Part shown: positions 17,561-26,333 of the stretch, piece by piece
Layout of the letters: each line of letters opens with the position of its first letter
Numbering within the stretch: the stretch's first letter is position 1
From: Bacillus sp. SORGH_AS_0510
Lineage (GTDB): Bacteria > Bacillota > Bacilli > Bacillales > Cytobacillaceae
NCBI RefSeq assembly: GCF_030818775.1
Contig: NZ_JAUTAU010000001.1
Location: 3,786,001 to 3,850,000, forward strand
Reading direction: 5' to 3'
Length of the DNA: 64,000 nucleotides
The notes under the pieces: model-generated
What the model saw: the letters and a program-made list of their open reading frames with translations, nothing else
Database searches by the model: none
Told to the model about the DNA's origin: nothing
Translations under genes and position numbers: made by a program

Positions 17561-20500
17561 TTAACTAATGATATCTTGTTCCTCATTTTCGCGTGCCTCC
17601 GTAAAGGTGAGGGAAGTATTACTTACTTGCTGTTTTGTCCATTTAGTATGCCCAGGACAAATCATTCTAAAATCACACTTTTTACATCTGCCAGTTGTAC
17701 AACCTACCATTGGGAAATCCTTCGACTTTATTCCCTTTACGGCAGAAGCAACCTCATTTCTTACTGTTTGAAGGTTCTCTTCAGTTACATCTACTTCAAC
17801 TCTTTCTTTAATACGATCTGAAAATTCCCCATCGGGAAGACTCTCAATTGGCGGTTTCGGGCTTAAAAAGTGCGCAACTGCTTTAAAAGGTTCCAGATTA
17901 AGCGCATGGCGAGCAGCATTCGAATAAAGTAACAATTGCCTTTCCACATCATGAAGTCTTTCAAAGTACATATTAACATTGTCCCATTTATGATTTTTAA
18001 AATCTATGAGACTAACTGGTTCACGAACTTCCATTCCATAATTATCCTTGGTCACTTTTTCAAGCAAGTCAATAGTACCGCTTATAAGAACCCCTGATTC
18101 TTTATCAATAAACTCAAAAGGCTTTTCAGCGTAAAGTATTAACCCCCCGTCTATACCATATGTATTAAAATATCTAATTAATGTTTGTCCAGCCGCTTCT
18201 CGTAGTCTTTCAAAGGGTTTCCCTGATGTATACCTTAAAGTGAATCTCTCCAACACCAGTTCTTTTATTAGTTCCTCCTGAACCTGTACGCCGCCTTTTG
18301 CACTGTCATGTACCTCAGCCAAAATATTATGGATCTGATCTCCATAACCAATAGATGATGATGAAATTCCAGGGTCGAATAACATTAAACATCTTAATTT
18401 ATATTCATATGGACACTTCCAATAATAATTTAACTCAGAAAACGATGTGGGTAGTAAGGTAGTTTCTTCTGAAGGCCTTGGTACCCCATATTCACGCTCA
18501 GTTGGATCAACACCATTCGTAACTGCAAAGTCGTGACTTATTTCATTAAAGAACGGTGTTGGCCTTTTTCGGTTTGCATCTAAACTTGATATATTCAGGA
18601 ATTTCCTGCACCGTGTAAGTGCTACATACCACAACCTTCGTTCCCCATCATCACCACCAGCATACCTTGCTGGATCAAATTCTTGTTCACTAAGTAGAGT
18701 GGACGGTCCTCTATTTCTCATGCTACTTGGAAAATGATAACTAGTTACACGTGGTATAAATACTACTGGCCATTCTAATCCCTTAGCCCCGTGAATTGTC
18801 ATAATTTGCACAGCATTTGGGGAAAGGAATTCATTTGGTCCGCCTTCATCCATATTTTTCGCAGCCCATCCTCCCAGGAATATACAAAACGACCTTATAT
18901 CGCTGGGTTTTATCCATTGATGTACCGCTTCGTATTGGGTTATTAAGCTGCTGACTTTACCTAAATTATACAGGACATCTTCTCCCCACTGCCGTTGCTC
19001 ATTCCCACTACCAAGAATAGAGAGCATTTCATGGAAAATTTCTTGAATATAAATCCTTCTTGAGAGACGGCCACGCTCTTCCTTCGGCAAATTCTGTCTT
19101 TGAATTGTTGTCCTTTTTGAAGCAATCCACTCTAAGAACCTATTAGGATCGGAGTACGGCATTACATTTTGTTCAATAAGACTGTTAATTGTTTCACGGA
19201 TAAACATCCTCGTCTCATCTACATTAAAATTTCTATTATTACCGTCAATATCGGTATATAAAAATTCCATTTCTGCCAATTGACAAAAAGCTGCTTGAAT
19301 TAACAGTACCTCATCGTTACTGAATAATCCCCTTGTTCCAGTTACAATTACTGGTATTCCCGCTCTCCTTAAAGTTTCTACAAATATCCTTCCATTGGAC
19401 CTGACACTTCTTATTAGAATAGCAATATCGGAATAATCAATGGCTCTTTTTTCTCCATTTTTTTCTGTTATTATGACTCCTCTTAGAGATGAAATCCTTC
19501 TTGCTGTCCATTCAGCCTCTTCCTCAGGGGTCTCGAAAATTCTTTTTTGAACATCACCCAGCTCCGCCATTTTTTCCTTTAAAACTGTTCCATCCTCTCC
19601 ATCAACCCATTCCGAAGCAATCATGGACTTGGGTAGTCTTCTGCCCTGCGGTAGACGCCTGATTGCAGAGTTTGCAATTTCAATGACGGCATGTGTGCTG
19701 CGAAAATTCTCAGTCAGCTTTATTTGCTTAACATCTGGATATTTATTTTTAAAATTTAAAATATTACTTATGTCCGCACCGCGCCAACCGTATATTGATT
19801 GGTCATCGTCTCCTACAACGGTTACATACATTTGTTTTCCGCTATCAGACAAAAGCATTATCAGTTCTTCTTGTTTAGGATCAATATCTTGGTACTCATC
19901 AACAATGAGGTATTTAAATCTCTCCCTTACATCCGCCAACTTTGCGGAATTATTTTTTAGTGTGTTGGTTAAATGATCTACAATATCATTAAAATCAATA
20001 AAGTAATTAGGCTTACTGCTTAATAATTCCTTGTATTGCTTCACTGAGTTTTTCAAATCATCATTCTGCAATTCATCAATGTCGATATCTTCTACATGCA
20101 GTATGTTCAATGTTGAAATGAATTCTCTTACGGTTGCCCAATATCCACCTGTACTTGTTAATGGTTGTAGTCTATGTAAACCAATGTTATAAAAATTACT
20201 GGAGATAAAGGCTACTTGCTTGGTTTCATCAAGGATTTCAAAGGTTCGATATTTGGGATCAATCTCTTTTAACAGTTGCAAACAAAAACTGTGGATTGTC
20301 CCTATATACATGTCACCTATCGAAGGATTTTCAGGACTTATTTCCTCTAAGTGCTTCCTTATTCTTGTTTTCATTTCTCTTGCGGCTTTCTCAGTAAAAG
20401 TAAAACAAATAATGGATTCTCTTGGTACCCCTTCATCGATTATCAAAGCTGTCCTTTTAGAAATTACTTCGGTTTTTCCACTTCCAGCACAAGCTATTAT

Positions 20501-20563
20501 CTGTAAATTACCAGCTCTGTGATTAATGGCCAGCTGCTGGCTGTCGGTATAAGTGATTGCCAA
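17561..20563 (-). CDS. UvrD/Rep-type helicase with C-terminal RecB-like Fe-S nuclease
   Basis: Seen: 1000 aa, superfamily 1A helicase: Q-motif TDSQQLAI, Walker A ACAGSGKT at 24-31, Walker B VDEYQD, GDDDQSIYGWRG, TIHGAKGLEWP and YVALTR. From about 690 on it carries an AddB/RecB-family nuclease domain: YYWKCPYEYKLRC (first Fe-S Cys), GTIDLLE, LIDFKN, then C955, C960, C963 and C969. The latter three plus the upstream Cys fit the 4Fe-4S staple of AddB-type nucleases. Known: this build is AddA-like and processes DNA ends. It overlaps no neighbour and is 22 bases after the 20586-21290 gene, so the two are an operon. Probably a defence effector rather than host AddAB. Confidence 0.85.
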   Translation of the reverse strand: MAITYTDSQQLAINHRAGNLQIIACAGSGKTEVISKRTALIIDEGVPRESIICFTFTEKAAREMKTRIRKHLEEISPENPSIGDMYIGTIHSFCLQLLKEIDPKYRTFEILDETKQVAFISSNFYNIGLHRLQPLTSTGGYWATVREFISTLNILHVEDIDIDELQNDDLKNSVKQYKELLSSKPNYFIDFNDIVDHLTNTLKNNSAKLADVRERFKYLIVDEYQDIDPKQEELIMLLSDSGKQMYVTVVGDDDQSIYGWRGADISNILNFKNKYPDVKQIKLTENFRSTHAVIEIANSAIRRLPQGRRLPKSMIASEWVDGEDGTVLKEKMAELGDVQKRIFETPEEEAEWTARRISSLRGVIITEKNGEKRAIDYSDIAILIRSVRSNGRIFVETLRRAGIPVIVTGTRGLFSNDEVLLIQAAFCQLAEMEFLYTDIDGNNRNFNVDETRMFIRETINSLIEQNVMPYSDPNRFLEWIASKRTTIQRQNLPKEERGRLSRRIYIQEIFHEMLSILGSGNEQRQWGEDVLYNLGKVSSLITQYEAVHQWIKPSDIRSFCIFLGGWAAKNMDEGGPNEFLSPNAVQIMTIHGAKGLEWPVVFIPRVTSYHFPSSMRNRGPSTLLSEQEFDPARYAGGDDGERRLWYVALTRCRKFLNISSLDANRKRPTPFFNEISHDFAVTNGVDPTEREYGVPRPSEETTLLPTSFSELNYYWKCPYEYKLRCLMLFDPGISSSSIGYGDQIHNILAEVHDSAKGGVQVQEELIKELVLERFTLRYTSGKPFERLREAAGQTLIRYFNTYGIDGGLILYAEKPFEFIDKESGVLISGTIDLLEKVTKDNYGMEVREPVSLIDFKNHKWDNVNMYFERLHDVERQLLLYSNAARHALNLEPFKAVAHFLSPKPPIESLPDGEFSDRIKERVEVDVTEENLQTVRNEVASAVKGIKSKDFPMVGCTTGRCKKCDFRMICPGHTKWTKQQVSNTSLTFTEARENEEQDIIS

Positions 20564-20585
20564 TATAATTCCTCCTTGAAAAATT

Positions 20586-21290
20586 TTAGTAAGAAAAGTT
20601 TACTGTTTCTATTTCATTAATTAATCGACATAACCAAGCAACTTCTCTGTCACTATAAACTTTTAGATCATTCTTTTGGGTAAAAATAGATTTGGCACCA
20701 TCTAAATTAAGCGGCATGTCGATTATTTTCTTTAGTCCAGGGATCTCGATGGCATTACGGAATGGTTTTTTTTGATAGAAAGTGTTTGAATTTTTTGTAG
20801 CCACTCTTAATTGGAGCCCATACCAATTGTTGTTTTTACTCTCAACAAACAAATCAACCTTTCCGCTTAAATCATATTTCATGTTGTATATAACCCTTTT
20901 AAAGGTAGTTTTTTCTTTCAATAGACTATGGCAATGAACATCCCTAACCAAAGAAGGAAATGTTCTGCTTAAACGGCCTTCAAAGGCATCCATTAGCTCT
21001 GGTTTCACGTTCTGATATATCCAATCTTTATTTATTAGGAAATAAAAAGTTAAAAACTCTTGCTGGGAAGGTATACGTTGATGGTAATAGATATAGTAAT
21101 AAAAAATCACTATGAAGGAAGGTGGATTTAAATTGTTTTCAACAAAATAGTGTCGTTTTTTCCCCGTAACATCCAAGGTAGTACGTGCGAATTCTACTTC
21201 TATTTGCTGTGTAGCCAAATTCGCCAAATCAATATAGGCTGCAGGATTCATGTTAATCATTAGATTACGAATCGATTCATAATTACCCAA
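20586..21290 (-). CDS. Unknown protein paired with the helicase-nuclease
   Basis: I do not recognise the family. Seen: 234 aa, soluble, mixed alpha/beta. Around residues 130-165 a stretch reads DLSGKVDLFVES then WYGLQLRVAT, which has the spacing of a nuclease-fold or restriction-enzyme core (D followed by Q-x-R in place of E-x-K). It starts a two-gene operon with the helicase-nuclease (22-base gap) and is divergent from the methyltransferase. Inference: target recognition or regulatory subunit of the helicase system. Confidence 0.55.
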   Translation of the reverse strand: MGNYESIRNLMINMNPAAYIDLANLATQQIEVEFARTTLDVTGKKRHYFVENNLNPPSFIVIFYYYIYYHQRIPSQQEFLTFYFLINKDWIYQNVKPELMDAFEGRLSRTFPSLVRDVHCHSLLKEKTTFKRVIYNMKYDLSGKVDLFVESKNNNWYGLQLRVATKNSNTFYQKKPFRNAIEIPGLKKIIDMPLNLDGAKSIFTQKNDLKVYSDREVAWLCRLINEIETVNFSY

Positions 21291-21360
21291 GTTGGTTCGC
21301 CCTCTTTCACTACTGAATTCGCACTATTATTCTACCATATATTTCTATTAAATGGTATTA

Positions 21361-21389
21361 CCTCCCAAAATGGGAGGCTTTTATTTTTT
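21361..21389 (+). terminator. Terminator-like hairpin upstream of dcm
   Basis: Seen: CCTCCCA-AAA-TGGGAGG followed by CTTTTATTTTTT on the + strand, although no + strand gene lies upstream inside the divergent region. AAGGAGGTGATG, an exceptionally strong anti-16S match, follows at 21390-21401, but leads only to an eight-codon reading frame. Could be an attenuator in the dcm leader. Confidence 0.55.
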
Positions 21390-21536
21390 AAGGAGGTGAT
21401 GTTGTTCATTTTTATTTTTCCATAAAGAAAGGAAATGATATTATGGTATAATTAAAGACTAATGAGAACTTAAATATGATAATAATAGCTATTAGTAAAA
21501 AATAAGCTTTTTAATATGTTTGCAGGAGAGATTGCA

Positions 21537-22703
21537 ATGAAATATAAAACTATAGATTTGTTTGCAGGAATTGGCGGAATTAGAAGAGGATTTGAAATGA
21601 CTGGCCGTTTTGAAAATAAATTATCGGCAGAAATAGATAAATATGCCTGCAAAACTTACATGCATCTTTATGATGAAGATCCTTTTAACGATGTTACAAG
21701 TGAGGAGTTTAAAACAAAAGTAGAGAATACAACATATGATGTTCTATTGGGTGGATTCCCCTGCCAGGCCTTTTCAATTGCAGGCAAAAAAGAAGGATTC
21801 TTGGATCAAACACGTGGTACTCTATTTTTTGATATAGCAGATATTTTAAACAGAACAAGACCTAAAGCATTTCTTTTGGAGAATGTTGAAGGCCTGCTTA
21901 GACATAAAGGCGGTCAAACAATACAGGTAATACTTGATACACTTGTGAGAGGTCTTAATTACCATGTAATTGGTGTTGAGCAAAGCCCTGTTTCTGGAGA
22001 AGTTATGTTCACTCCTAACGACTTCCTATTAAATTCAAAAAATTTCGGACTACCCCAAAACAGGCCACGGGTTTACTTTATGGGATTTGATCGGAATTAT
22101 TATGGTGATTTATTAAATGACCTTCCGATAAAGGAATTGCCTAAAAGCAGGCAAAAAGAGCCTATTTTTAATGATTTACATGACCTTTTAGATTATGGCA
22201 ATGAAGCGGATTTTTATCTTGCTGAGGGTTACCTTTCCAGTTTAAAGAAACATAGGGACAAACATAAAGGAAAAGGAAACGGCTTTGGATATATTGTTGT
22301 AAATGAACTCGGTATAGAAAATCCAATATCAAATGCATTATTGGCAACAGGTGGTTCTGGAAAGGAGAGAAACTTGGTCTACGATCCTCAGGAACATATA
22401 GGCGGTATGGTAGTAAAAGGGAAACAAACTCCTCTTAATAATGAAGGAATCCGATTAATGACCCCAAGGGAGTGGGGCAAACTTCAAGGTTTCATAGGTT
22501 ACGCCTTCGTTGAAGATGGTATCGATAAATTTTCTTTCCCTGAAAAAATGAGCAAAATCCAACAATACAAACAGTTTGGAAATTCTGTTACAATCCCTGT
22601 TATTGAAGTGCTTGCCGAGACAATGGTAACGATTTTGGACTATCTTGATTACGAACTGACTCAAATTAAGTATTCTAATATAAGAGAAAAAAGCCAGGTA
22701 TAA
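21537..22703 (+). CDS. dcm: DNA (cytosine-5) methyltransferase
   Basis: Transfers a methyl group from S-adenosylmethionine to C5 of cytosine in a specific DNA sequence. Seen: 388 aa; motif I DLFAGIGG at 7-14, catalytic PCQ at 75-77 (C76), motif VI ENVEG at 115-119, a target-recognition region about 200-290, and motif X near the C-terminus (YKQFGNSV). Start chosen at ATG 21537, because GCAGGAGAG precedes it; a further ATG lies 7 codons upstream inside that leader. Neighbours: vsr, HNH and another putative nuclease are candidates for its restriction or repair partners. Target sequence cannot be read. Confidence 0.93.
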   Translation: MKYKTIDLFAGIGGIRRGFEMTGRFENKLSAEIDKYACKTYMHLYDEDPFNDVTSEEFKTKVENTTYDVLLGGFPCQAFSIAGKKEGFLDQTRGTLFFDIADILNRTRPKAFLLENVEGLLRHKGGQTIQVILDTLVRGLNYHVIGVEQSPVSGEVMFTPNDFLLNSKNFGLPQNRPRVYFMGFDRNYYGDLLNDLPIKELPKSRQKEPIFNDLHDLLDYGNEADFYLAEGYLSSLKKHRDKHKGKGNGFGYIVVNELGIENPISNALLATGGSGKERNLVYDPQEHIGGMVVKGKQTPLNNEGIRLMTPREWGKLQGFIGYAFVEDGIDKFSFPEKMSKIQQYKQFGNSVTIPVIEVLAETMVTILDYLDYELTQIKYSNIREKSQV

Positions 22704-22709
22704 AATAAA

Positions 22710-22734
22710 GACTCGATTCTTATCGGGTCTTTTT
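22710..22734 (+). terminator. Terminator of dcm
   Basis: Seen: GACTCGAT-TCTT-ATCGGGTC (one G-T pair) followed by TTTTT, 7 bases after the dcm stop. Confidence 0.85.
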
Positions 22735-23022
22735 CAATTACTGTATCACGGCCTATTTTATGTATTTAATGTCCCTGTCGCACTTTCCCACGTTGACCTC
22801 ACATGTTTCAGATATGTTGGATCAAGCATATTTGAGGACCAATCGTAGTCTGTATTTAAAATTTAAATTTAGTAAAAGACTTACGGACAACATTAAATCA
22901 AAAGCCGAACTTGTGCCCTTCTAGGTTAGAAGGGCTTTTTTAATGTTAAAAAATATTCACAAGGGTTTTGTAATTTATTATGGAATATTATCAGTAGGAT
23001 TGGGAGAAAGGAAGTGACAAAA
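22735..23022. other. Intergenic stretch after dcm
   Basis: Between the dcm terminator and the next small gene I see no supported gene. A 54-codon + strand frame (22760-22924) has no ribosome binding site. A strong hairpin terminator at 22915-22941 closes the region, so a short transcript (small RNA or decayed gene) may exist here. Confidence 0.4.
22915..22941 (+). terminator. Strong rho-independent terminator
   Basis: Seen: GCCCTTCTA-GGT-TAGAAGGGC followed by TTTTTT. There is no recognised gene directly upstream on the + strand apart from dcm, which has its own terminator. Confidence 0.85.
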
Positions 23023-23214
23023 ATGAAAGTTCCTTTAGGTGCAGATTTTTCATATGAAGAGGACGGAATCCAATTTCGCGTTTATCATAAAAATAAAAGG
23101 ATTAAGCTTTACGCCCGTCAAGGAAACAAAACTGTCATCCAATTTGGTGAAACAGCATACCAAGCGGCTGAAAAGGCAAAGGAAAGATTGTTAAATAAAC
23201 AAGCCCCTCTTTAA
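23023..23214 (+). CDS. Small hypothetical protein (63 aa)
   Basis: Not recognised. Seen: 63 aa, basic, beta-strand-like first half then an Ala/Glu/Lys helix (YQAAEKAKERLL). AAGGAAG is 8 bases before ATG 23023; a GTG start three codons earlier is also possible. It has its own terminator, whose hairpin overlaps the stop codon. The size suggests a phage- or island-type regulatory or structural small protein. Confidence 0.55.
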   Translation: MKVPLGADFSYEEDGIQFRVYHKNKRIKLYARQGNKTVIQFGETAYQAAEKAKERLLNKQAPL

Positions 23215-23228
23215 ATAAGAAGGGCTTG
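23200..23228. terminator. Terminator at the end of the 63-aa gene
   Basis: Seen: CAAGCCCCTCTT pairs with AAGAAGGGCTTG across a short loop. The stem covers the stop codon of the small + strand gene and can also serve the convergent gene ending at 23249. Confidence 0.75.
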
Positions 23229-23248
23229 TTTGGCGATTAAGTATTAAT

Positions 23249-24022
23249 CTAGGAGTTTCTAATATGTAATGAACCTCTGTATTGGCCATCAATAAATCTA
23301 GTCCACATTGCAATGCTCTCATTTTCATTTTGATCCTTATTGTAGGGGTAATTATTTGGCATCTGTTTGGACCTTATACTTATAATAAGTTTATCCCACA
23401 GCTTGTCTATTGCATCATCTTTGTTTATTATTGTCCATGTTTCTGGATTTAAAGGATTTGCAAACTCCAAAATAAACTCTGCAGGATGTTTGGAAAGCCC
23501 CCTGGCACCTGTTCCTGTAAAAATAAAATACTTCAATACTTCCCCTAATGTATCTCTATGATCCCTAAACGGAGATTCATTCGAACTGTTTCTTACATCC
23601 TCACCTATTATACCATTCTCCCTTAACCACCAATACTTTTCAACAAGTGGGTCTAGTTCCTTAATATTAACCCCTGCATAATTGCAAGCAAATTCAACAC
23701 CAGGTCTACGTGTATGATTAAGTAATGCTGGAGGGTTAGAGCCCTGTGATTTTACTGAATATCCAATTCCATTTATCTGGACATCACTCTTTGAAAGTGA
23801 AGGGGCTTTAGTAATACCAAGCCCTTCGGCTGTATTAATCAATTGTTCATCAGAGTATCCTACTATTGTTTTTATATCTAATCCTCGCGGTAAACTAGGA
23901 TACTCAATATTACCAAAGCCAACACTTTCTACTCGAATTGGACATGGTATTTTAACCCTTCCATCCCTTAGTTCGATAAGCATAAATTTTAACCAGTATT
24001 CATGTCTTTCTCCTAAATTCAT
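23249..24022 (-). CDS. Putative type II restriction endonuclease-like protein
   Basis: Seen: 257 aa, soluble. LSKSDVQINGIGYSVKS at about 76-92 gives D80, then S-V-K91 on the next strand, the pattern of a PD-(D/E)XK core with Ser for the acidic residue, as in several restriction enzymes that recognise short sites. It is followed by NHTRRPGVEF. The C-terminal half (WTIINKDDAIDKLWDKLI) is unassigned. Transcribed convergently toward the small gene after dcm, 0.5 kb beyond dcm. Inference: a candidate cognate restriction enzyme for the cytosine methyltransferase. Confidence 0.55.
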   Translation of the reverse strand: MNLGERHEYWLKFMLIELRDGRVKIPCPIRVESVGFGNIEYPSLPRGLDIKTIVGYSDEQLINTAEGLGITKAPSLSKSDVQINGIGYSVKSQGSNPPALLNHTRRPGVEFACNYAGVNIKELDPLVEKYWWLRENGIIGEDVRNSSNESPFRDHRDTLGEVLKYFIFTGTGARGLSKHPAEFILEFANPLNPETWTIINKDDAIDKLWDKLIISIRSKQMPNNYPYNKDQNENESIAMWTRFIDGQYRGSLHIRNS

Positions 24023-24183
24023 TAACTTCCCCCCTCAATAATCCTAATCTATTACTATTCAGATTACTTTATTCCTATATTCACCATAAAATAAAGCGTG
24101 TGCTGTAAACACATGATAGGGTTACACACTTAAGAAATATGACTTTTTTACTATCATTATACCAGAATACAAAAATTAGGAAA

Positions 24184-24210
24184 TAAAAAACGAGTGTCAA
24201 TAACACCCGT
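24184..24210 (-). terminator. Terminator of the MazG-like gene
   Basis: Seen: on the - strand ACGGGTGT-TATTG-ACACTCGT followed by TTTTTTATTT, about 40 bases after the gene's stop. Confidence 0.85.
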
Positions 24211-24251
24211 TATAATCATTGAGGATATCTCTATACCAAAGATTAATATAG

Positions 24252-24620
24252 TTAAATATCTTTATTAACCCTGTTTTTTACTTCTTCCATCTTGGAATAA
24301 AAGCCTTGTTCTAGATCTATATCAAAAAAGTTTGCTATTTTACAGATGTAAGCAAGACAATCAGCAAACTCTTTCCCCAAGTCCTGCTTAATTGTTTCTT
24401 TTGCCAATTCGAATGCATCTGCTTCACTCATACCATTGTTAGAATGCTTCTTTGTTAAATTGAAAGCTTTTCGCAGCTCCTCGGCCACCTCAGCAACTTC
24501 AGTTGTTAAAAGCATGTAATTATTCAGAAGAGAGCTTTTACTTTCCTTATAACTTTCAGCATTTATTTCCCAATTCATTTCCTTTTGATACACCTTTGCA
24601 AAATCCTGGAGTTCTCTCAT
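24252..24620 (-). CDS. MazG-like nucleotide pyrophosphohydrolase
   Basis: Seen: 122 aa, all helical, with the MazG-fold metal site: TTEVAEVAEE then, one helix later, GKEFADCLAYI (E-x2-E ... E-x2-D). Single MazG domain, about the usual length. Start at ATG 24620, since GGAAGGTG is 5 bases upstream; an ATG 5 codons further up is inside that ribosome binding site. Known: such enzymes hydrolyse (d)NTPs to monophosphates. In an island it may clean modified nucleotides or act in phage response. Has its own terminator. Confidence 0.8.
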   Translation of the reverse strand: MRELQDFAKVYQKEMNWEINAESYKESKSSLLNNYMLLTTEVAEVAEELRKAFNLTKKHSNNGMSEADAFELAKETIKQDLGKEFADCLAYICKIANFFDIDLEQGFYSKMEEVKNRVNKDI

Positions 24621-24740
24621 TTTTACACCTTCCATATACCTTTTTAGTGTTAACTTAAAAAGGCTTCAATAGTCTTTTTTTATTATATGCTTACTTAAAG
24701 AAGATATCATTCTGGAAGGCACCAAGAATAACAATAATCA

Positions 24741-25079
24741 CTAATAGTCATCTTCTTTAAGATAATCATCTATTTTAGCTTTAACCTTCTTCGAAAGATG
24801 TTCATGTCCGTTTTCTATCTTTGACACGGTATCTACTGCAACCCCCAATTTCTTTGACAGTTCCGTTTGAGTAAGACCCTCTCCCTTTCTTTTTATGAAT
24901 AGAGACATTCCCATAGTAAAGGCGAATGGTTCAATTCTATCATCCGACAGAGTATCCTCATGGATCCACCTGCTATCGGGCTTTTGATATATCATATCGA
25001 GATATTCTTCAATACCTAACAATTGCTTTAATTCTTCTTCACTATCATAACAAAAACCGCTACAAAATTTATCTTTCAT
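24741..25079 (-). CDS. XRE-family helix-turn-helix regulator
   Basis: Seen: 112 aa; N-terminal about 55 residues are acidic with two early cysteines; residues about 60-105 are a Cro/CI-type HTH (LTQTELSKKLGVAVDTVSKIENG). No adjacent toxin-like gene, so more likely a repressor of an island gene than an antitoxin, although the arrangement does not exclude the latter. Divergent from the 25358 gene across 278 bases, which may hold its operator. Confidence 0.75.
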   Translation of the reverse strand: MKDKFCSGFCYDSEEELKQLLGIEEYLDMIYQKPDSRWIHEDTLSDDRIEPFAFTMGMSLFIKRKGEGLTQTELSKKLGVAVDTVSKIENGHEHLSKKVKAKIDDYLKEDDY

Positions 25080-25308
25080 TATTAATCCCCCTACCCAACA
25101 TTGGTTTCTATTATTATCTCAACCATTTAAATTTGTGTCGTCAATAGGCTGCACAAAAAAAATAACAATTAACCAAATTGGTATTTAATGGAAACCTATA
25201 TGTTGGCAAAAAATAGTAATTTTTTTACCCTCAAATTATGCAAGATACAGAGCAGCCGCAAAACGTTCCGAGCCCACGGGGTTCCTACAAAACAATTGAA
25301 AGGAGGTG

Positions 25309-25386
25309 ATGGCAACCAGCAAACTCTTAACAGCTCAATTAAAAGGAGGTGATAACTATGAAAAAACTAAGCAAAAGTGCTGTTAA
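25309..25386 (+). CDS. Possible leader peptide (25 aa) overlapping the next gene
   Basis: Seen: AAAGGAGGTG abuts an ATG that opens 25 codons, running through the ribosome binding site of the next gene and ending TGCTGTTAA 28 bases inside it. The distance between ribosome binding site and ATG is too short for efficient initiation, so translation is doubtful. The layout would suit translational coupling. Confidence 0.25.
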   Translation: MATSKLLTAQLKGGDNYEKTKQKCC

Positions 25387-25588
25387 ATCAAGCATTAATA
25401 AAAATGGTCTATGGACTGGATTTCTTGTAACAAGTAAATTGAATCCATTTCAAATCAGCGGGTGCTGGTCTATTGGATTCAAGGTTTCAATAACCAACTT
25501 GGATGATCTTGAAAGAGCCCTTGTCAGATTTACTTACGCCAACAGTAATGATGAAGTAGGCAACAGCATTTTCTTCTATGAAAATTGA
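25358..25588 (+). CDS. Hypothetical island protein (76 aa)
   Basis: Unrecognised. Seen: 76 aa, begins MKKLSKSAVKSSI, contains GCWSIGFKVSI then LDDLERALVRFTYAN. AAAAGGAGGTGAT lies 5-8 bases before ATG 25358, a near-perfect ribosome binding site; an in-frame GTG 3 codons up is inside it. First gene of a unit with the 25611 gene (22-base gap). Confidence 0.55.
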   Translation: MKKLSKSAVKSSINKNGLWTGFLVTSKLNPFQISGCWSIGFKVSITNLDDLERALVRFTYANSNDEVGNSIFFYEN

Positions 25589-25610
25589 TAAATGAGGAGA
25601 GAATTAATCG

Positions 25611-26333
25611 ATGAATATTGAACAGGAACAAGGTATTGTAATCCCGCTTAAGGATGGGAACGGTAAAGCCAACATCCTACCAAGTCTGGCCATCTCCCTT
25701 ACGGAGTCCAAAGAAAGGATAAATTCGTTACAAGAATTCGTGAAGGAAATGATGATCGAAGGAATTGATTATGGAGTTTTTGAGGGCTATCAAAAACCAT
25801 CTCTATTGAAGCCTGGAGCTGAAAAACTCTGTGACGTCTTCGGTTTTTCCAAGTATATAAGCATCATTAATCGTATCGAGAACTGGGACGCAGGTCTTTT
25901 TGCTTATGACGTTAAGGTAACATTGAAAAGCAAAAGAAATGGTTTTACGGAGGCAGAAGGAATCGGAAACTGTAACAGTAAAGAAAAGTCCTTTATTAAT
26001 CAAGACCCATTCAGCATAGTTAATACCCTATTAAAAATGGCTGAGAAAAGAGCTTTAGTCGATGCCGTTCTTTCAGCAACCAGAGCCAGCGGTATATTCA
26101 CACAGGATATTGAGGATTTTCCAAAACTAAAAAAATATAAAGAAGGTGATGATCTTGTAACGGCCAGGCAGCTACAGAGAATTTTCAGAACTATAACAAA
26201 TCTAAAAATAAATCCTGAAACTGCAAAAGAAATAATGAAAATGAATTACCTAGTTGAACGTAGTACCCAGCTCACCAAAAAGCAGGCCTCTTCCTTCATT
26301 CAGGACCTTGAGCTGCTTAAACAAGTTCCATAA
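25611..26333 (+). CDS. Conserved phage/island protein of unknown function (240 aa)
   Basis: Seen: 240 aa, soluble. The stretch IDYGVFEGYQKPSLLKPGAEKLCDVFG (about residues 50-80, quoted in parts: DYGVFEG, KPSLLKPGAEKL) is a motif I associate with phage and plasmid proteins of DNA metabolism, but I cannot name the function. An EKRALVDAVLSAT helix follows. GAGGAGAG precedes the ATG. Probably co-transcribed with the preceding 76-aa gene; radC follows. A single-strand DNA-associated role is possible but not shown. Confidence 0.55.
   Translation: MNIEQEQGIVIPLKDGNGKANILPSLAISLTESKERINSLQEFVKEMMIEGIDYGVFEGYQKPSLLKPGAEKLCDVFGFSKYISIINRIENWDAGLFAYDVKVTLKSKRNGFTEAEGIGNCNSKEKSFINQDPFSIVNTLLKMAEKRALVDAVLSATRASGIFTQDIEDFPKLKKYKEGDDLVTARQLQRIFRTITNLKINPETAKEIMKMNYLVERSTQLTKKQASSFIQDLELLKQVP

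Noticed and set aside
9310..20563. Gabija system (OLD-type nuclease plus UvrD helicase)
   Set aside because: The genes are on opposite strands, over 6 kb apart with other defence genes between. The helicase has a large RecB-type nuclease domain absent from GajB.
17561..20563. Host AddA
   Set aside because: The gene lies inside the island, has no adjacent addB, and its nuclease and cysteine layout is of AddB/RecB type in one chain.
22760..22924. 54-codon frame on the + strand after dcm
   Set aside because: No ribosome binding site, no recognisable protein features; it runs into a terminator hairpin.
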